64,000 nucleotides of DNA from Paraburkholderia phenoliruptrix (GTDB lineage: Bacteria > Pseudomonadota > Gammaproteobacteria > Burkholderiales > Burkholderiaceae): contig NZ_JAEUAV010000025.1 of the NCBI RefSeq assembly GCF_019511605.1, positions 1 to 64,000 on the forward strand. The letters run 5' to 3'. The notes under the pieces were generated by a model that saw only the letters and a list, made by a program, of their open reading frames with translations, was not told the origin of the DNA and searched no databases. The translations under genes were made by a program, and so were the position numbers. The number at the start of each line of letters is the position of its first letter. Position 1 is the first letter of the stretch. This document shows positions 38,979 to 47,845 of this stretch, piece after piece.

Positions 38979-39154
38979 GTTGGCTTCGGTGCAATGAGGC
39001 GCTGGCGTGTCCGATTCAGTCCGCGGCAGCAGCATGCAGAGTGTAGAGCGGCCTGACAGGCTTGCGACGAGCGGCAGGCGGCGCCTGCCTTACGGCATCT
39101 ATCGGAGGGGTGGTAAGAGAGCGCTGCAGCCGGCCCGGCAGGCAGCGCATCCTC

Positions 39155-41062
39155 TTAATGCGTGGCGGGCGTTTTCGGCTTGTGAAGGCGCTGCGCATGG
39201 CCCGCGCGCTTGCTGTTCGCGGACGCCGGCGCCGCGGCCGGCTGCTGAGATGCCGGCGACGCCGACGCTGGCGCGACCGCCGGTGCAGCGGCCTGGGCGG
39301 CGGCATTGGCCATCGCCATCTGGGTGTCGAGCAGACTGGCCATTGCGGCCTGCTGGTTTTGCATCATTTGCTCGACGCGATGCTGTTGTGCTGTCGTCTC
39401 GCGCGTCAGGCGCATCAAAAGCACGGTTTGCGTGATGCCGATCGCGACGGTCATCAGCAGCGCGCCGACCACAATGGACAGCATCCATTTCATGCGGCGC
39501 GAATGATCGGTGGCCGCGCGGCGCTGGTCGGCGATCACACCGTACAACGCGTCGACGGTGTCCGCGAAGGCTGTCGCGCGTGCCCGGTCGAGTTCCGGCG
39601 CGGTGGGTGAGGCGGCTTCCGGGTATCGCGCTTCATGCGCTTTGGTGCGCACGCCTGCCAATGCGGCGAAGCCGGGGGCTTCTGTACCTCGCCCTGCCGA
39701 TGCTGCTGGGCCGGGCGGTTTTGTATCCATTTTTGACGACGCCGTTGGGCCGGGCGCTTCTGTGCCCCTTCCTGCTGAAGCGGCCAAGCCGGACGCTCCC
39801 GTACCCACGTTTGGCGAAGCCGCCTGGCCGGGAATCCCTCTACCCGGATTTGCCGAAGCCGCCTGCCCGGGCATTTCTGCGCCCCTTCCCGCCGAAGCCG
39901 CCGAACCGGGCGCTCCAGTACCCACTTTTGCCGAAGCCGCCTGGCCGGGCATCCCTCTACCCGGATTTGCCAAAGCCGCCTGCCCGGGCATTTCTGCGCC
40001 CCTTCCGGCTAAAGCCGACGAACCGGGCGCTCCAGTACCCACTTTTGCCGAAGCCGCTTGGCCGGGCACCCCAATAGCCCCTCTTGCCGATGCGGCCGCG
40101 CCGGGCGCTTCTGTATCCGCCCCTGCGGACGCTGCCGTACCGGACGCTCCTGTATTTATCGCCGTAATCGTCGTCGATGCCGCCGCCGGTCGCACCTTCG
40201 GATCCATCGTCGGCGATGAGGCCCCCTCGGCCGGCAACCTCCGTCCGGTGCCCAGCGTCACACGCTCACCTGGCAGGCCCGTGGCCGCCGCTGGCATTCC
40301 GTCGCTGCGGCTCATCCCTGCCGACGCCGCCTCGCTTGCCCCCTTCACAGGCACCGGCTGCACCGGCTGCACCAGCCTCGCACCGCTGCGCACGCCATTC
40401 GCTTCTGCCGCCTCCGCAGCGCTCCGGTCTGCCGCCTGACGCAGCGCGGCGACGCTCCGGGCCACCGTGGCGGCCGCCATCGCGGGCGTGAGTGGCGCAG
40501 TCGCTGCGTTGGCCGCGTCAGCGACACCTCCAGCCGGCGGTTCCTGCGCCGCCCCAGCCCCCGCCGCCTCTGCCGGCAACGGCTCCATCTCCAGCCCGCT
40601 CAATTGCGCGTGGACCGCAACCGGCTCATCGGTCTTTGCCGCGCGCGGCAGGCGGCGCCCGGTCCTTGCATCGAGCGATGCGGTGTCAGCCGTATCCAGC
40701 GCGCCGACCGCCGCGAGCACCACATCGGGCAATTCGAAGCCATGCAGCGTCCCCTGGCGAATGTCGATATTCATCGCTTCGAGGGTGGCGCGGGTCGGAT
40801 CGTCGGGGAACAGGTCGAGCGTGCTGTCGTCGCGCACGACATCGCTCAGTTGCGCAAGGCGTTGTGCAGAGCGCGCGGCGCGCGCCAGTTTCTTTTCGGT
40901 TTCGGTGGAGACGGTGGCCTGCCGACGCTTCTTCGAAGCGGCGCGCTCAGGCCGGGACTGCTTGGATACTGCGGAATCTGCCATAGAGAAAAACGCGGTG
41001 GTCGCCGGAGAGCGGGCGCCGGCACCGCTCGTCAATGCCATTGGAATTTTTCGAGACCGCAT
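39155..41062 (-). CDS. Repeat-rich single-pass membrane protein of unknown function
   Basis: 635 residues from ATG 41062, which has GGAGG 10 bp upstream; an ATG at 40984 is an alternative. The N-terminal 180 residues are charged and contain LSDVVRDDSTLDLFPDDPTR and RQGTLHGFELPDVVLAAVGA. A long low-complexity centre (about 305-470) is built of 13-residue Pro/Gly/Ala units (GAPGSAASAGRGAEMPGQ type). Near the C-terminus is one membrane helix (WMLSIVVGALLMTVAIGITQ), then a Gln/Met-rich coiled coil and an Ala/Pro/Lys tail. No family recognised. The layout suggests a cytoplasmic head and stalk anchored in the inner membrane. Confidence 0.75.
   Translation of the reverse strand: MRSRKIPMALTSGAGARSPATTAFFSMADSAVSKQSRPERAASKKRRQATVSTETEKKLARAARSAQRLAQLSDVVRDDSTLDLFPDDPTRATLEAMNIDIRQGTLHGFELPDVVLAAVGALDTADTASLDARTGRRLPRAAKTDEPVAVHAQLSGLEMEPLPAEAAGAGAAQEPPAGGVADAANAATAPLTPAMAAATVARSVAALRQAADRSAAEAAEANGVRSGARLVQPVQPVPVKGASEAASAGMSRSDGMPAAATGLPGERVTLGTGRRLPAEGASSPTMDPKVRPAAASTTITAINTGASGTAASAGADTEAPGAAASARGAIGVPGQAASAKVGTGAPGSSALAGRGAEMPGQAALANPGRGMPGQAASAKVGTGAPGSAASAGRGAEMPGQAASANPGRGIPGQAASPNVGTGASGLAASAGRGTEAPGPTASSKMDTKPPGPAASAGRGTEAPGFAALAGVRTKAHEARYPEAASPTAPELDRARATAFADTVDALYGVIADQRRAATDHSRRMKWMLSIVVGALLMTVAIGITQTVLLMRLTRETTAQQHRVEQMMQNQQAAMASLLDTQMAMANAAAQAAAPAVAPASASPASQQPAAAPASANSKRAGHAQRLHKPKTPATH
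39690..40110. repeat. 39-bp/117-bp tandem repeats in the membrane protein gene
   Basis: Thirteen-codon units (consensus GTGAPGSAASAGR and variants) recur through the segment, with a higher-order period of 117 bp: a 35-base block beginning at 39851 is repeated almost exactly at 39968. Such arrays often vary in copy number between strains. Confidence 0.8.
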
Positions 41063-41113
41063 TGTCGCATGGCCTCCACCGCCGCCGAAGTTATTCGCCG
41101 ACGATTTTCCGTT

Positions 41114-41800
41114 TCAACCGGCCGCGTCGTCCTGCCGGAACTCCCTCACGCCCCGCAGTTGACGCAAGCGCGTGCAGATCGCCTCATATTCGGCACTCGA
41201 CACGCGATGCAGCGTGATCATCACCTCGTCGCATTCGGGCGTTTCGTCGTTCTGCTGCATCACGAACTGTTTGACGCGCGAGCTGGCCGCGCCGAGCTCG
41301 TCGTGCAGCGAGTGGAAGGTCACGGCGCCGCGCTCGACCAGCATGGTCACCTGGCGCCGCTGCTTCGCAGTAATGAAACGCCGCTCGAGCGGCTTGATGC
41401 CCGCGAGGATGATCAGAATGATGACGGTCGCTGCAATCGACGCCGTATAGAGCCCGCCGCCGACCGCGAGCCCGATGGCCGCGACCGACCAGAGGCTCGC
41501 CGCCGTGGTCAGCCCGCGCACGATTTCGCCGCGCAGCAGAATCGAACCCGCGCCCAGAAAGCCGATGCCGGAGACAACCTGGGCCGCCATTCGCGAAGGG
41601 TCGAGCACCACGTGTTCGCTGCCGAGCACGTCGGCAAAGCCGTAGGCCGACACGATCATGATCAGCGCCGAGCCCACGCACACGAGCATGTGCGTGCGCA
41701 AGCCGGCCGCCCACGAGAGCCGCTCCCGCTCGAAGCCTATTACGCTGCCGAGCGCGGCGGCAAACACCAGTCGGGAGATGAGTTCGAGATCACCCAGCAT
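41114..41800 (-). CDS. MgtC/SapB family membrane protein
   Basis: 228 residues from the ATG at 41800 with AAGGAGA 7 bp upstream. Four to five helices with RLVFAAALGSVIGFERE, AAGLRTHMLVCVGSALIMI and GIGFLGAGSILLRGEIVRGL, the MgtC signature. A C-terminal ACT-like cytoplasmic domain (about 150-225) is present. MgtC-like proteins help growth at low Mg2+ and in hosts; the ion-transport role is not proven. Confidence 0.92.
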   Translation of the reverse strand: MLGDLELISRLVFAAALGSVIGFERERLSWAAGLRTHMLVCVGSALIMIVSAYGFADVLGSEHVVLDPSRMAAQVVSGIGFLGAGSILLRGEIVRGLTTAASLWSVAAIGLAVGGGLYTASIAATVIILIILAGIKPLERRFITAKQRRQVTMLVERGAVTFHSLHDELGAASSRVKQFVMQQNDETPECDEVMITLHRVSSAEYEAICTRLRQLRGVREFRQDDAAG

Positions 41801-42008
41801 CGTTCTCTCCTTATTGAAATTTTTTGCAGCGTTTTCCCCACCCATTTCGGGCGCCGGCAGGCATCCGTTTGCATTATGCTAAGCCGCGTACTGTCGCTGC
41901 TGCGGCGTTTGCCAGGCGGCATACCCGTGGTGCGGCGCCGCGCCCGCACGGCCGCCGGAATCCGGCCCGCTCGCGGGCGCTTTGAATCAATGCGTTTGAA
42001 ATTTGACT

Positions 42009-43115
42009 ATGCCCAGCCCGAACCTTGACGCCGCCTCGACGACCGCGCTCGCCGCCGCACTGCGCGATCACTTCAACGGCGTGATCCTGCCCATGTGGCG
42101 CAACGCGGGCTTTAACTCCGCGCTCAGGTTGCCATATGAGGCACTCGGCGAAGATCATCGTCCGGAGCCGGTCCACCGTTACCGGGCTATGGCGTGCGCG
42201 CGTCAACTGTTCGTGTTCTCGCAGGCCGGCGACGCCGCCCATGCGCAGGTTCTGTTCGACTCGCTCACGCACACTTTTCAGGACACACAACACGGCGGTT
42301 GGTTCTACAGCGTGGATCAGCACGGAGCCCCGCTCGACACGGTCAAAGACCTGTACACGCATGCGTTCGTCGTGTTCGCATGTGCCGAATATGGCCGGCG
42401 CTCCGGCAATCGGGACGCGCTCGAGATCGTGCATCGCACGTCGGCGCTCATTCAAACGCGTTTTGCCGCGCCCGGCGATCTCTTTAATGCCGCGCTCAGC
42501 GCGGACTTTGCGGAAGTCACCGGCACGCCCATTCAAAACCCGTTGATGCATTTGACGGAAGCATGGCTCGCCGCCCGCGAGGCCACGCGCGACAACGCTT
42601 TCGACGCGGCGCTGAGGCGCCTCGCCGGCGCGGTGGCTGGTCACTTCGTGCACGCGCCTTCGGGTTGCATCGCCGAATTGCCGGTCGGCGCGGCAGACAA
42701 TCGCCTGGAACCCGGTCATCAATTCGAGTGGTTCTGGCTGGTCAAGCAGGCGGGCGGGCTGTTCGAAGGGTCGGGGCTGGCGGAAAGCCTCTCGCGCGCG
42801 TTCGAGTTCGCGCAGCGCTTTGGCGTGGATCAGCAAACCGGCGGCGTGGTCGCGTCACTCAACGAAGACGGAAGCATCAAAGACCCGATTCAGCGCATCT
42901 GGGCGCAAACGGAATATCTGCGCGCGCTCGCCAGCCACGACGAAGCGGCCATGCGCGTGGTCTTGCCACGGCAGATCGAACTGTTCCGGCAGCGCTTTCT
43001 GCGACCGCAAGGCTGGTTCGAATGCAAAACGGCGAGTGGCGAAGTGGCCCGCGCCGACATGCCGTCGACCACGCCTTATCACCTGGCCACGGCTTTCGAA
43101 GCCTTGCCGGCCTAA
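42009..43115 (+). CDS. N-acylglucosamine 2-epimerase/AGE family protein
   Basis: 368 residues from the ATG at 42009 (a TTG two codons earlier is unlikely). Alpha/alpha-barrel family features: GGWFYSVDQHGAPLDTVKDL, YTHAFVVFACAEYG with the active-site His, NPLMHLTEAWLAA, PGHQFEWFWLVKQ and a closing RIWAQTEYLRAL. Members epimerise or isomerise free sugars (mannose, cellobiose, sulfoquinovose, N-acylglucosamine), so the substrate is not fixed here. Stands alone between divergent and downstream units. Confidence 0.9.
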   Translation: MPSPNLDAASTTALAAALRDHFNGVILPMWRNAGFNSALRLPYEALGEDHRPEPVHRYRAMACARQLFVFSQAGDAAHAQVLFDSLTHTFQDTQHGGWFYSVDQHGAPLDTVKDLYTHAFVVFACAEYGRRSGNRDALEIVHRTSALIQTRFAAPGDLFNAALSADFAEVTGTPIQNPLMHLTEAWLAAREATRDNAFDAALRRLAGAVAGHFVHAPSGCIAELPVGAADNRLEPGHQFEWFWLVKQAGGLFEGSGLAESLSRAFEFAQRFGVDQQTGGVVASLNEDGSIKDPIQRIWAQTEYLRALASHDEAAMRVVLPRQIELFRQRFLRPQGWFECKTASGEVARADMPSTTPYHLATAFEALPA

Positions 43116-43351
43116 GCAGGTAAAGCCGCCGCCGAAGGCGCGCGGAATTTTATGCCAAATGGTTTACCCTGGCATCAAACACGGGTTTTTTCGCGTTCCC
43201 GAGGACAAAAAAAGACCAAAGCCGGGGAATACCCGAATACGGCTTGATTGGCGTCTGTCATAAAGACGTGATACAACTCGTACTTCGCGCTCGATCTTGG
43301 GTTGAGAAACCGCGGGTGCGAATGCAATACACAACATTTACTGGATCAAAA

Positions 43352-43555
43352 ATGGCAACAGGTACTGTGAAGTGGTTTAACGATGCAAAGGGCTTTGGCT
43401 TCATCACGCCGGACGACGGCGGCGAAGACCTGTTTGCGCACTTTTCGGAAGTTCAAGGCAGCGGCTTCAAGTCCCTGCAGGAAAACCAGAAGGTGTCGTT
43501 CGAAGTGAAGCAAGGCCCGAAGGGCAAGCAAGCTGCGAACATCACGCCGGCCTAA
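43352..43555 (+). CDS. cspA: Cold shock protein (CspA family)
   Basis: 67 residues, single cold-shock OB domain. RNP1 is KGFGFI and RNP2-like DLFAHF; begins MATGTVKWFNDAKGFGF. It binds single-stranded RNA/DNA and melts secondary structure. The start ATG 43352 is fixed by family length; upstream in-frame codons are leader. Possible long 5' leader (43116-43351) and a clear terminator behind make it monocistronic. Confidence 0.96.
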   Translation: MATGTVKWFNDAKGFGFITPDDGGEDLFAHFSEVQGSGFKSLQENQKVSFEVKQGPKGKQAANITPA

Positions 43556-43609
43556 GTACCCACGGTACGAGGTAGGCTGACGCAGGCTCGAACGCTCGCG
43601 TCCAATACA

Positions 43610-43643
43610 AAAATGGCCCGCTTTTGCGGGCCATTTTCTTTTT
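43610..43643. terminator. Bidirectional Rho-independent terminator, cspA / chemoreceptor
   Basis: Perfect 12-bp stem AAAATGGCCCGC, loop TTTT, GCGGGCCATTTT, followed by CTTTTTCCC. The A/T ends serve both strands, so it can stop cspA (rightward) and the convergent chemoreceptor gene (leftward). Confidence 0.92.
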
Positions 43644-43673
43644 CCCGCTGCCTGATTTTTAAGCGCAGACAAT

Positions 43674-45296
43674 TTAAATTGCGCGCATCCGCGACAACGC
43701 ATATTGCGCAGATTTGGGCGGATTTTCATCGAACTGTTGTGTACGCAACACAGACTCCGAAATTTCGAAGACGGAAACCGCCTCCTTCAATTGCTGCGTC
43801 TGTTGATGCAGCGAAGCCGCCGCTGCGGCAGCTTCTTCCACGAGCGCCGCGTTTTGCTGCGTCATCTCGTCCATCTGGACCACGGCCTGGTTGACCTGCT
43901 CGATGCCGGTACTCTGCTCGAGCGACGAGGCGCTGATCTCCGCCATCATCTGCGTGACGCGCGAAATGGACGCGGACACGTTGCTCATTGCCTCGCCCGC
44001 ATGCTCGACCAGCGCCGAACCGCCCTGAATCTCGGCAACCGACTCGCTGATCAGCGTCTTGATTTCCTTCGCCGACTGCGCGCTGCGCTGGGCCAAACCA
44101 CGCACTTCGCCGGCCACGACCGCAAAACCGCGGCCCTGCTCGCCCGCACGCGCCGCCTCCACGGCCGCATTCAGCGCGAGGATGTTGGTCTGGAACGCGA
44201 TACCGTCGATCACCGAAATGATCTCCGCGATCTTGTCCGAACTCTGCGCAATGCCGCGCATCTTGTCGACGACCTTATCGACCACTTCGCTGCCGCGCGA
44301 CGTCGCTTCGAGCGCGGTCTCGGCGAGCGCATTTGCCTCACGCGCGTGGTCGGCATTCTGACGCACCGTGGCGGTGAGTTCCTCCATGCTGGACGCCGTT
44401 TCTTCGAGCGATGCCGCCTGATTCTCCGTCCGTGCAGAAAGATCGGCGTTGCCGGTTGCAATTTCATCGGCGCCCAGATGAATCGAGTCGGCAGATTCGC
44501 GCACGGTCTGCACCGTCCGGGCGACACTGGCCTGCATCTTCGCGAGACCCGAGAACAGCCGGCCGATTTCGTTGGTGCCGCGCGCGGCGATCGGCTGATC
44601 GAGACGCCCTTGCGCAATGCGCTCGAAGTGGCGGCCGACTTCTTCCAGCGGCGCGACCACACCGCGGCGCAAGGCAAGATGAACCGCAAACGTCCCGCCG
44701 ACGAGCGCCACCAGAATCACGATGCTGACGACTCGGAAAGCCGCCATGCGGGTGTCGATCGAGTCGAGCGACGCGCGGCTCGCCGCGTTGCCGAACTGCG
44801 TGAAGTTGTGCAGCTCGCTCAGATAAGCGTCCTGGAACGACTGCGTCGGCTGGTCGAGAAACGCCTGGATATTGTTCGCGTCGAGAAACTGGGCGAGTTC
44901 GGTCAGCGCGCCGTGCAGCTTCTTGTAGCGCTCGCCGAGCGCCGCCGCGCGGGCGCTGTTCTCGTCGCTGGTTTTCGGTACGTTCGCGAAGGCGCTGAAC
45001 GACTGCTCGGCGGCCGCGAGCTGCTCGCGGGCGTGCTGGACGATGTCGGTCGGCTCCGCGCCGCCGCGTACCATACGCGTGCCGGCGCGCGACAGGTTGA
45101 TGCGCGCGTCCATCAGATGCTGCGTGGTTTCGTTGACCGCGTTCACCTGCTTAAGCGCTATGTTCGAAAGATCGCCAACGTCGTTGTGGGTGCGCGTCAA
45201 CGACCAGAACCCCAGCCCCACCGTGACAAGCTGGAAAACGCAGAACGCGGCCAGAACACACAACAGGCCGGATGCGACCTTTATCTTGCTGAACAT
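43674..45296 (-). CDS. Methyl-accepting chemotaxis protein (Tar-type ligand domain)
   Basis: 540 residues from the ATG at 45296, with AGGTG 7 bp upstream; a GTG three codons earlier is possible. First helix about 8-30, four-helix TarH-like periplasmic domain with QHLMDARINLSRAGTRMVRG, second helix about 184-204, HAMP, and the signalling domain with SVIDGIAFQTNILALNA at about 357-375. Gln/Glu methylation sites flank the tip. No CheR pentapeptide. The ligand is unknown; many Tar-type receptors sense amino or organic acids. Confidence 0.94.
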   Translation of the reverse strand: MFSKIKVASGLLCVLAAFCVFQLVTVGLGFWSLTRTHNDVGDLSNIALKQVNAVNETTQHLMDARINLSRAGTRMVRGGAEPTDIVQHAREQLAAAEQSFSAFANVPKTSDENSARAAALGERYKKLHGALTELAQFLDANNIQAFLDQPTQSFQDAYLSELHNFTQFGNAASRASLDSIDTRMAAFRVVSIVILVALVGGTFAVHLALRRGVVAPLEEVGRHFERIAQGRLDQPIAARGTNEIGRLFSGLAKMQASVARTVQTVRESADSIHLGADEIATGNADLSARTENQAASLEETASSMEELTATVRQNADHAREANALAETALEATSRGSEVVDKVVDKMRGIAQSSDKIAEIISVIDGIAFQTNILALNAAVEAARAGEQGRGFAVVAGEVRGLAQRSAQSAKEIKTLISESVAEIQGGSALVEHAGEAMSNVSASISRVTQMMAEISASSLEQSTGIEQVNQAVVQMDEMTQQNAALVEEAAAAAASLHQQTQQLKEAVSVFEISESVLRTQQFDENPPKSAQYALSRMRAI

Positions 45297-45576
45297 CGTG
45301 AACACCTGAAGGCAAAGAATTACGGGAGCTACGTCAGGGTTAACGGCAGCATGCCGGCTAGCTGAAGGCTAAATTCGTCAAAGTTCGCCTTACGTTGCGT
45401 TTACGCTGTACTTACTTCGGCCAACGTCTGAAATTTCCTCATTCGACACAGCAACGCGGCGCCGAGATTTCCGATTCACCTTGACGGCGTGCGTGGGCGC
45501 TTCCTAGAGTGGGTAGGGACTGATGCGCGCACGCTCGCGCGCGATGCCACCGCGGGCCTTCCTCGAAGGAATCACA

Positions 45577-46011
45577 ATGACTGACCTACTCGACCGGGCG
45601 CGCGGCGCATTGCACGCCCAGCCGTTCAGCATGCTGCTGGGCGCCGAGCTGATGTACACCGGCACCGGCGAACTCGCGCTGAGCCTGCCGATTCGCGACG
45701 AACTGCGGCAGCAGCACGGCTTCGTGCATGGCGGCGTGATCAGCTATCTGGCCGACAATGCGCTGACCTTTGCCGGCGCGCTCTCGCTCGGGCCCAAGGT
45801 TGTGACGGGGGAATATAAGATCAACTATCTGCGGCCGGCCGTGAACGGCACGCTGGTAGCGCGGGCGGAGGTGGTGTATGCAGGCCGCCATCAGGCGACC
45901 TGCCAATGCAACATCTTCGTGATGGACGGCAACCGCGAGAAACTGGTCGCGGTGGCGCAAGGCACCGTCAACCGGATCGGCGAGAACGGCGAGCAGGAAC
46001 CCGCCAGTTGA
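45577..46011 (+). CDS. PaaI-type hotdog thioesterase
   Basis: 144 residues from the ATG at 45577 with AAGGA 7 bp upstream. Hotdog motif HGFVHGGVISYLADNALTFA carries the active Gly/Asp of the PaaI group, followed by VVTGEYKINYLRPAV. It hydrolyses small acyl- or aryl-CoA thioesters. It is on the opposite strand to the adjacent fucose operon and converges with it. Confidence 0.93.
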   Translation: MTDLLDRARGALHAQPFSMLLGAELMYTGTGELALSLPIRDELRQQHGFVHGGVISYLADNALTFAGALSLGPKVVTGEYKINYLRPAVNGTLVARAEVVYAGRHQATCQCNIFVMDGNREKLVAVAQGTVNRIGENGEQEPAS

Positions 46012-46117
46012 CGCGAGTTGCCGCGCGTGGGCGGGCTCGCGGCTTGAAGCACGAGCCTGCTGCAAGCCGGCTGAGCTCGACTCTCAACTCGACTCTCGGC
46101 ACGGCTCCAGGCACGGC

Positions 46118-46966
46118 TTATTCGGCCGCGTAGGTCTTCTGCGTTTGCTCGCCGAGACCTTCGATACCCAGGCGAATGGTCTGCCCCGGCTTCAGATACA
46201 CCGGATTGGGCTTCACACCCATGCCCACGCCAGGCGGCGTGCCGGTGGAAATGACATCGCCCGGTTGCAGGCTCATGCACTGCGACACATACGAAACCAG
46301 CTTGGCGACGCCGAACACCATCGTCTTGGTATTGCCGTTCTGGTAGCGGTGACCGTCCACTTCGAGCCACAAGCTCAGGTTCTGCGGATCGGCGACTTCG
46401 TCGCGCGTGACCATCCACGGGCCGATGGGTCCGAAGGTGTCGAAGCCCTTGCCTTTGTCCCACGTGCCGCCGCGTTCGATCTGCCATTCGCGCTCCGACA
46501 CGTCGTTGATCACGCAATAGCCGGCCACGTAATCGAGCGCGTTCGCCTCGTCGACGTACTTGGCGTGCTTGCCGATCACCACGCCGAGCTCGACTTCCCA
46601 ATCGGTCTTCTTCGAGCCGCGCGGAATTTCCACGTCGTCGTTGGGACCGGAAATCGCGCTCGTCCACTTGTTGAAGATCACCGGTTCGGCGGGCACGGGC
46701 AGATTCGATTCGGCTGCGTGGTCCGCGTAGTTCAGGCCGATGCAGATGAACTTGCCGATCTTGCCAACGCACGGGCCCATACGCGGATTGCCTTCCACGA
46801 CCGGCAGCGTGGCCGGGTCGAGCGCGCGCAGTTTGGCGAGGCCCGCGTCGGTCAACGCCGCGCCGTCGATGTCGGCAACCACGCCTGACAGGTCGCGAAT
46901 CTTGCCTTGCGCGTCGAGCAAGCCTGGCTTTTCCTGGCCTTTCGGCCCGTAACGAAGCAGTTTCAT
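46118..46966 (-). CDS. Fumarylacetoacetase-family hydrolase, probable 2,4-diketo-3-deoxy-L-fuconate hydrolase
   Basis: 282 residues. FAH fold: FICIGLNYADHAAESNLPVP, EVELGVVIGKHAKYVDEANA, and GDVISTGTPPGVGMG, with the metal-binding acidic residues (EVELG) present. In the context of the upstream genes it should cleave 2,4-diketo-3-deoxy-L-fuconate to pyruvate and L-lactate, the last step of the oxidative L-fucose route. This is inference from family and operon; ureidoglycolate-type or other FAH activities remain possible. Last gene of the six-gene operon. Confidence 0.85.
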   Translation of the reverse strand: MKLLRYGPKGQEKPGLLDAQGKIRDLSGVVADIDGAALTDAGLAKLRALDPATLPVVEGNPRMGPCVGKIGKFICIGLNYADHAAESNLPVPAEPVIFNKWTSAISGPNDDVEIPRGSKKTDWEVELGVVIGKHAKYVDEANALDYVAGYCVINDVSEREWQIERGGTWDKGKGFDTFGPIGPWMVTRDEVADPQNLSLWLEVDGHRYQNGNTKTMVFGVAKLVSYVSQCMSLQPGDVISTGTPPGVGMGVKPNPVYLKPGQTIRLGIEGLGEQTQKTYAAE

Positions 46967-47045
46967 CGTTGCACTTTCCTCTGGGTTTCAGTGGTGTTCG
47001 GTTAATACATCAGCGGCCGCACTCATGCGGCCGCATTTCAGTTTT

Positions 47046-47789
47046 TCAGTTCGACCAGCCGCCGTCGATCACATGTGCGCAACCGGTCGTGAACGAAGAC
47101 TCGTCCGACGCGAGATACAGCGCGAGCGCGGCAATCTCCTCGGGTTTGCCGATGCGGCCCATCGGCTGGCGCGCGACGAACGCCGCCTGCACCGCTTCGA
47201 GCGTCGCGCCTTGTGCCTCGGCCTGCGCTGCGATCCGCTGCTCGAGCGACGGCGACGACACCGTGCCGGGACAGATCGCATTACAGCGTACACCACGCGT
47301 GATGAAATCCGCGGCGACCGACTTGGTGAGCCCGATCACCGCCGCTTTGGAAGCGCTATACGCGAAGCGGTTGGGCACGCCCTTCACGCTCGAAGCCGCC
47401 GACGACATATTGATGATCGATCCGCCGCCGCGCTCGAGCATGGCAGGCAGGAACGCGCGGATCATCCGGTACATTGCCTTGACGTTCAGGTCGAACGCGA
47501 AGTCCCAGTCTTCCTCGCTGCACTCGAGAATCGAGCCTGCATGGACGAAGCCCGCGCAGTTGAACAGCACGTCGATGGGACCCACTTCGGCGGCCAGTGC
47601 CTTGATCGCGTCGCCGTCGAGCACGTCGAGCTTGCGCGCCTCGACCGGCTTGCCGGCGAGTCCCTCGATGCGGATGTCGGTGGCAATCACGCGTGCGCCT
47701 TCGCGGGCGAACGCTTCGGCGGTCGCAAGGCCAATGCCTTGTCCCGCCGCGGTGATCAATGCTGTCTTGCCGGCCAGTCTTTGTGTCAT
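47046..47789 (-). CDS. Short-chain dehydrogenase, probable 2-keto-3-deoxy-L-fuconate dehydrogenase
   Basis: 247 residues. NAD site TAAGQGIG (13-20), Asp38 in VIATDIR favouring NAD over NADP, NCAG (77-80), and catalytic Tyr144/Lys148 in FAYSASKAA. It closely matches the 2-keto-3-deoxy-L-fuconate dehydrogenase group. It would oxidise C4 of 2-keto-3-deoxy-L-fuconate. Lies between the lactonase and FAH genes in the operon. Confidence 0.88.
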   Translation of the reverse strand: MTQRLAGKTALITAAGQGIGLATAEAFAREGARVIATDIRIEGLAGKPVEARKLDVLDGDAIKALAAEVGPIDVLFNCAGFVHAGSILECSEEDWDFAFDLNVKAMYRMIRAFLPAMLERGGGSIINMSSAASSVKGVPNRFAYSASKAAVIGLTKSVAADFITRGVRCNAICPGTVSSPSLEQRIAAQAEAQGATLEAVQAAFVARQPMGRIGKPEEIAALALYLASDESSFTTGCAHVIDGGWSN

Positions 47790-47845
47790 CTACGACTCCA
47801 GTTGAGTGGGCTTAACTTGTGTTCGCGACGCATTTGCTCGCGACG

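Noticed and set aside
43704..45365. 553-codon plus-strand frame opposite the second chemoreceptor
   Set aside because: Arg/His-rich shadow of a highly conserved gene.
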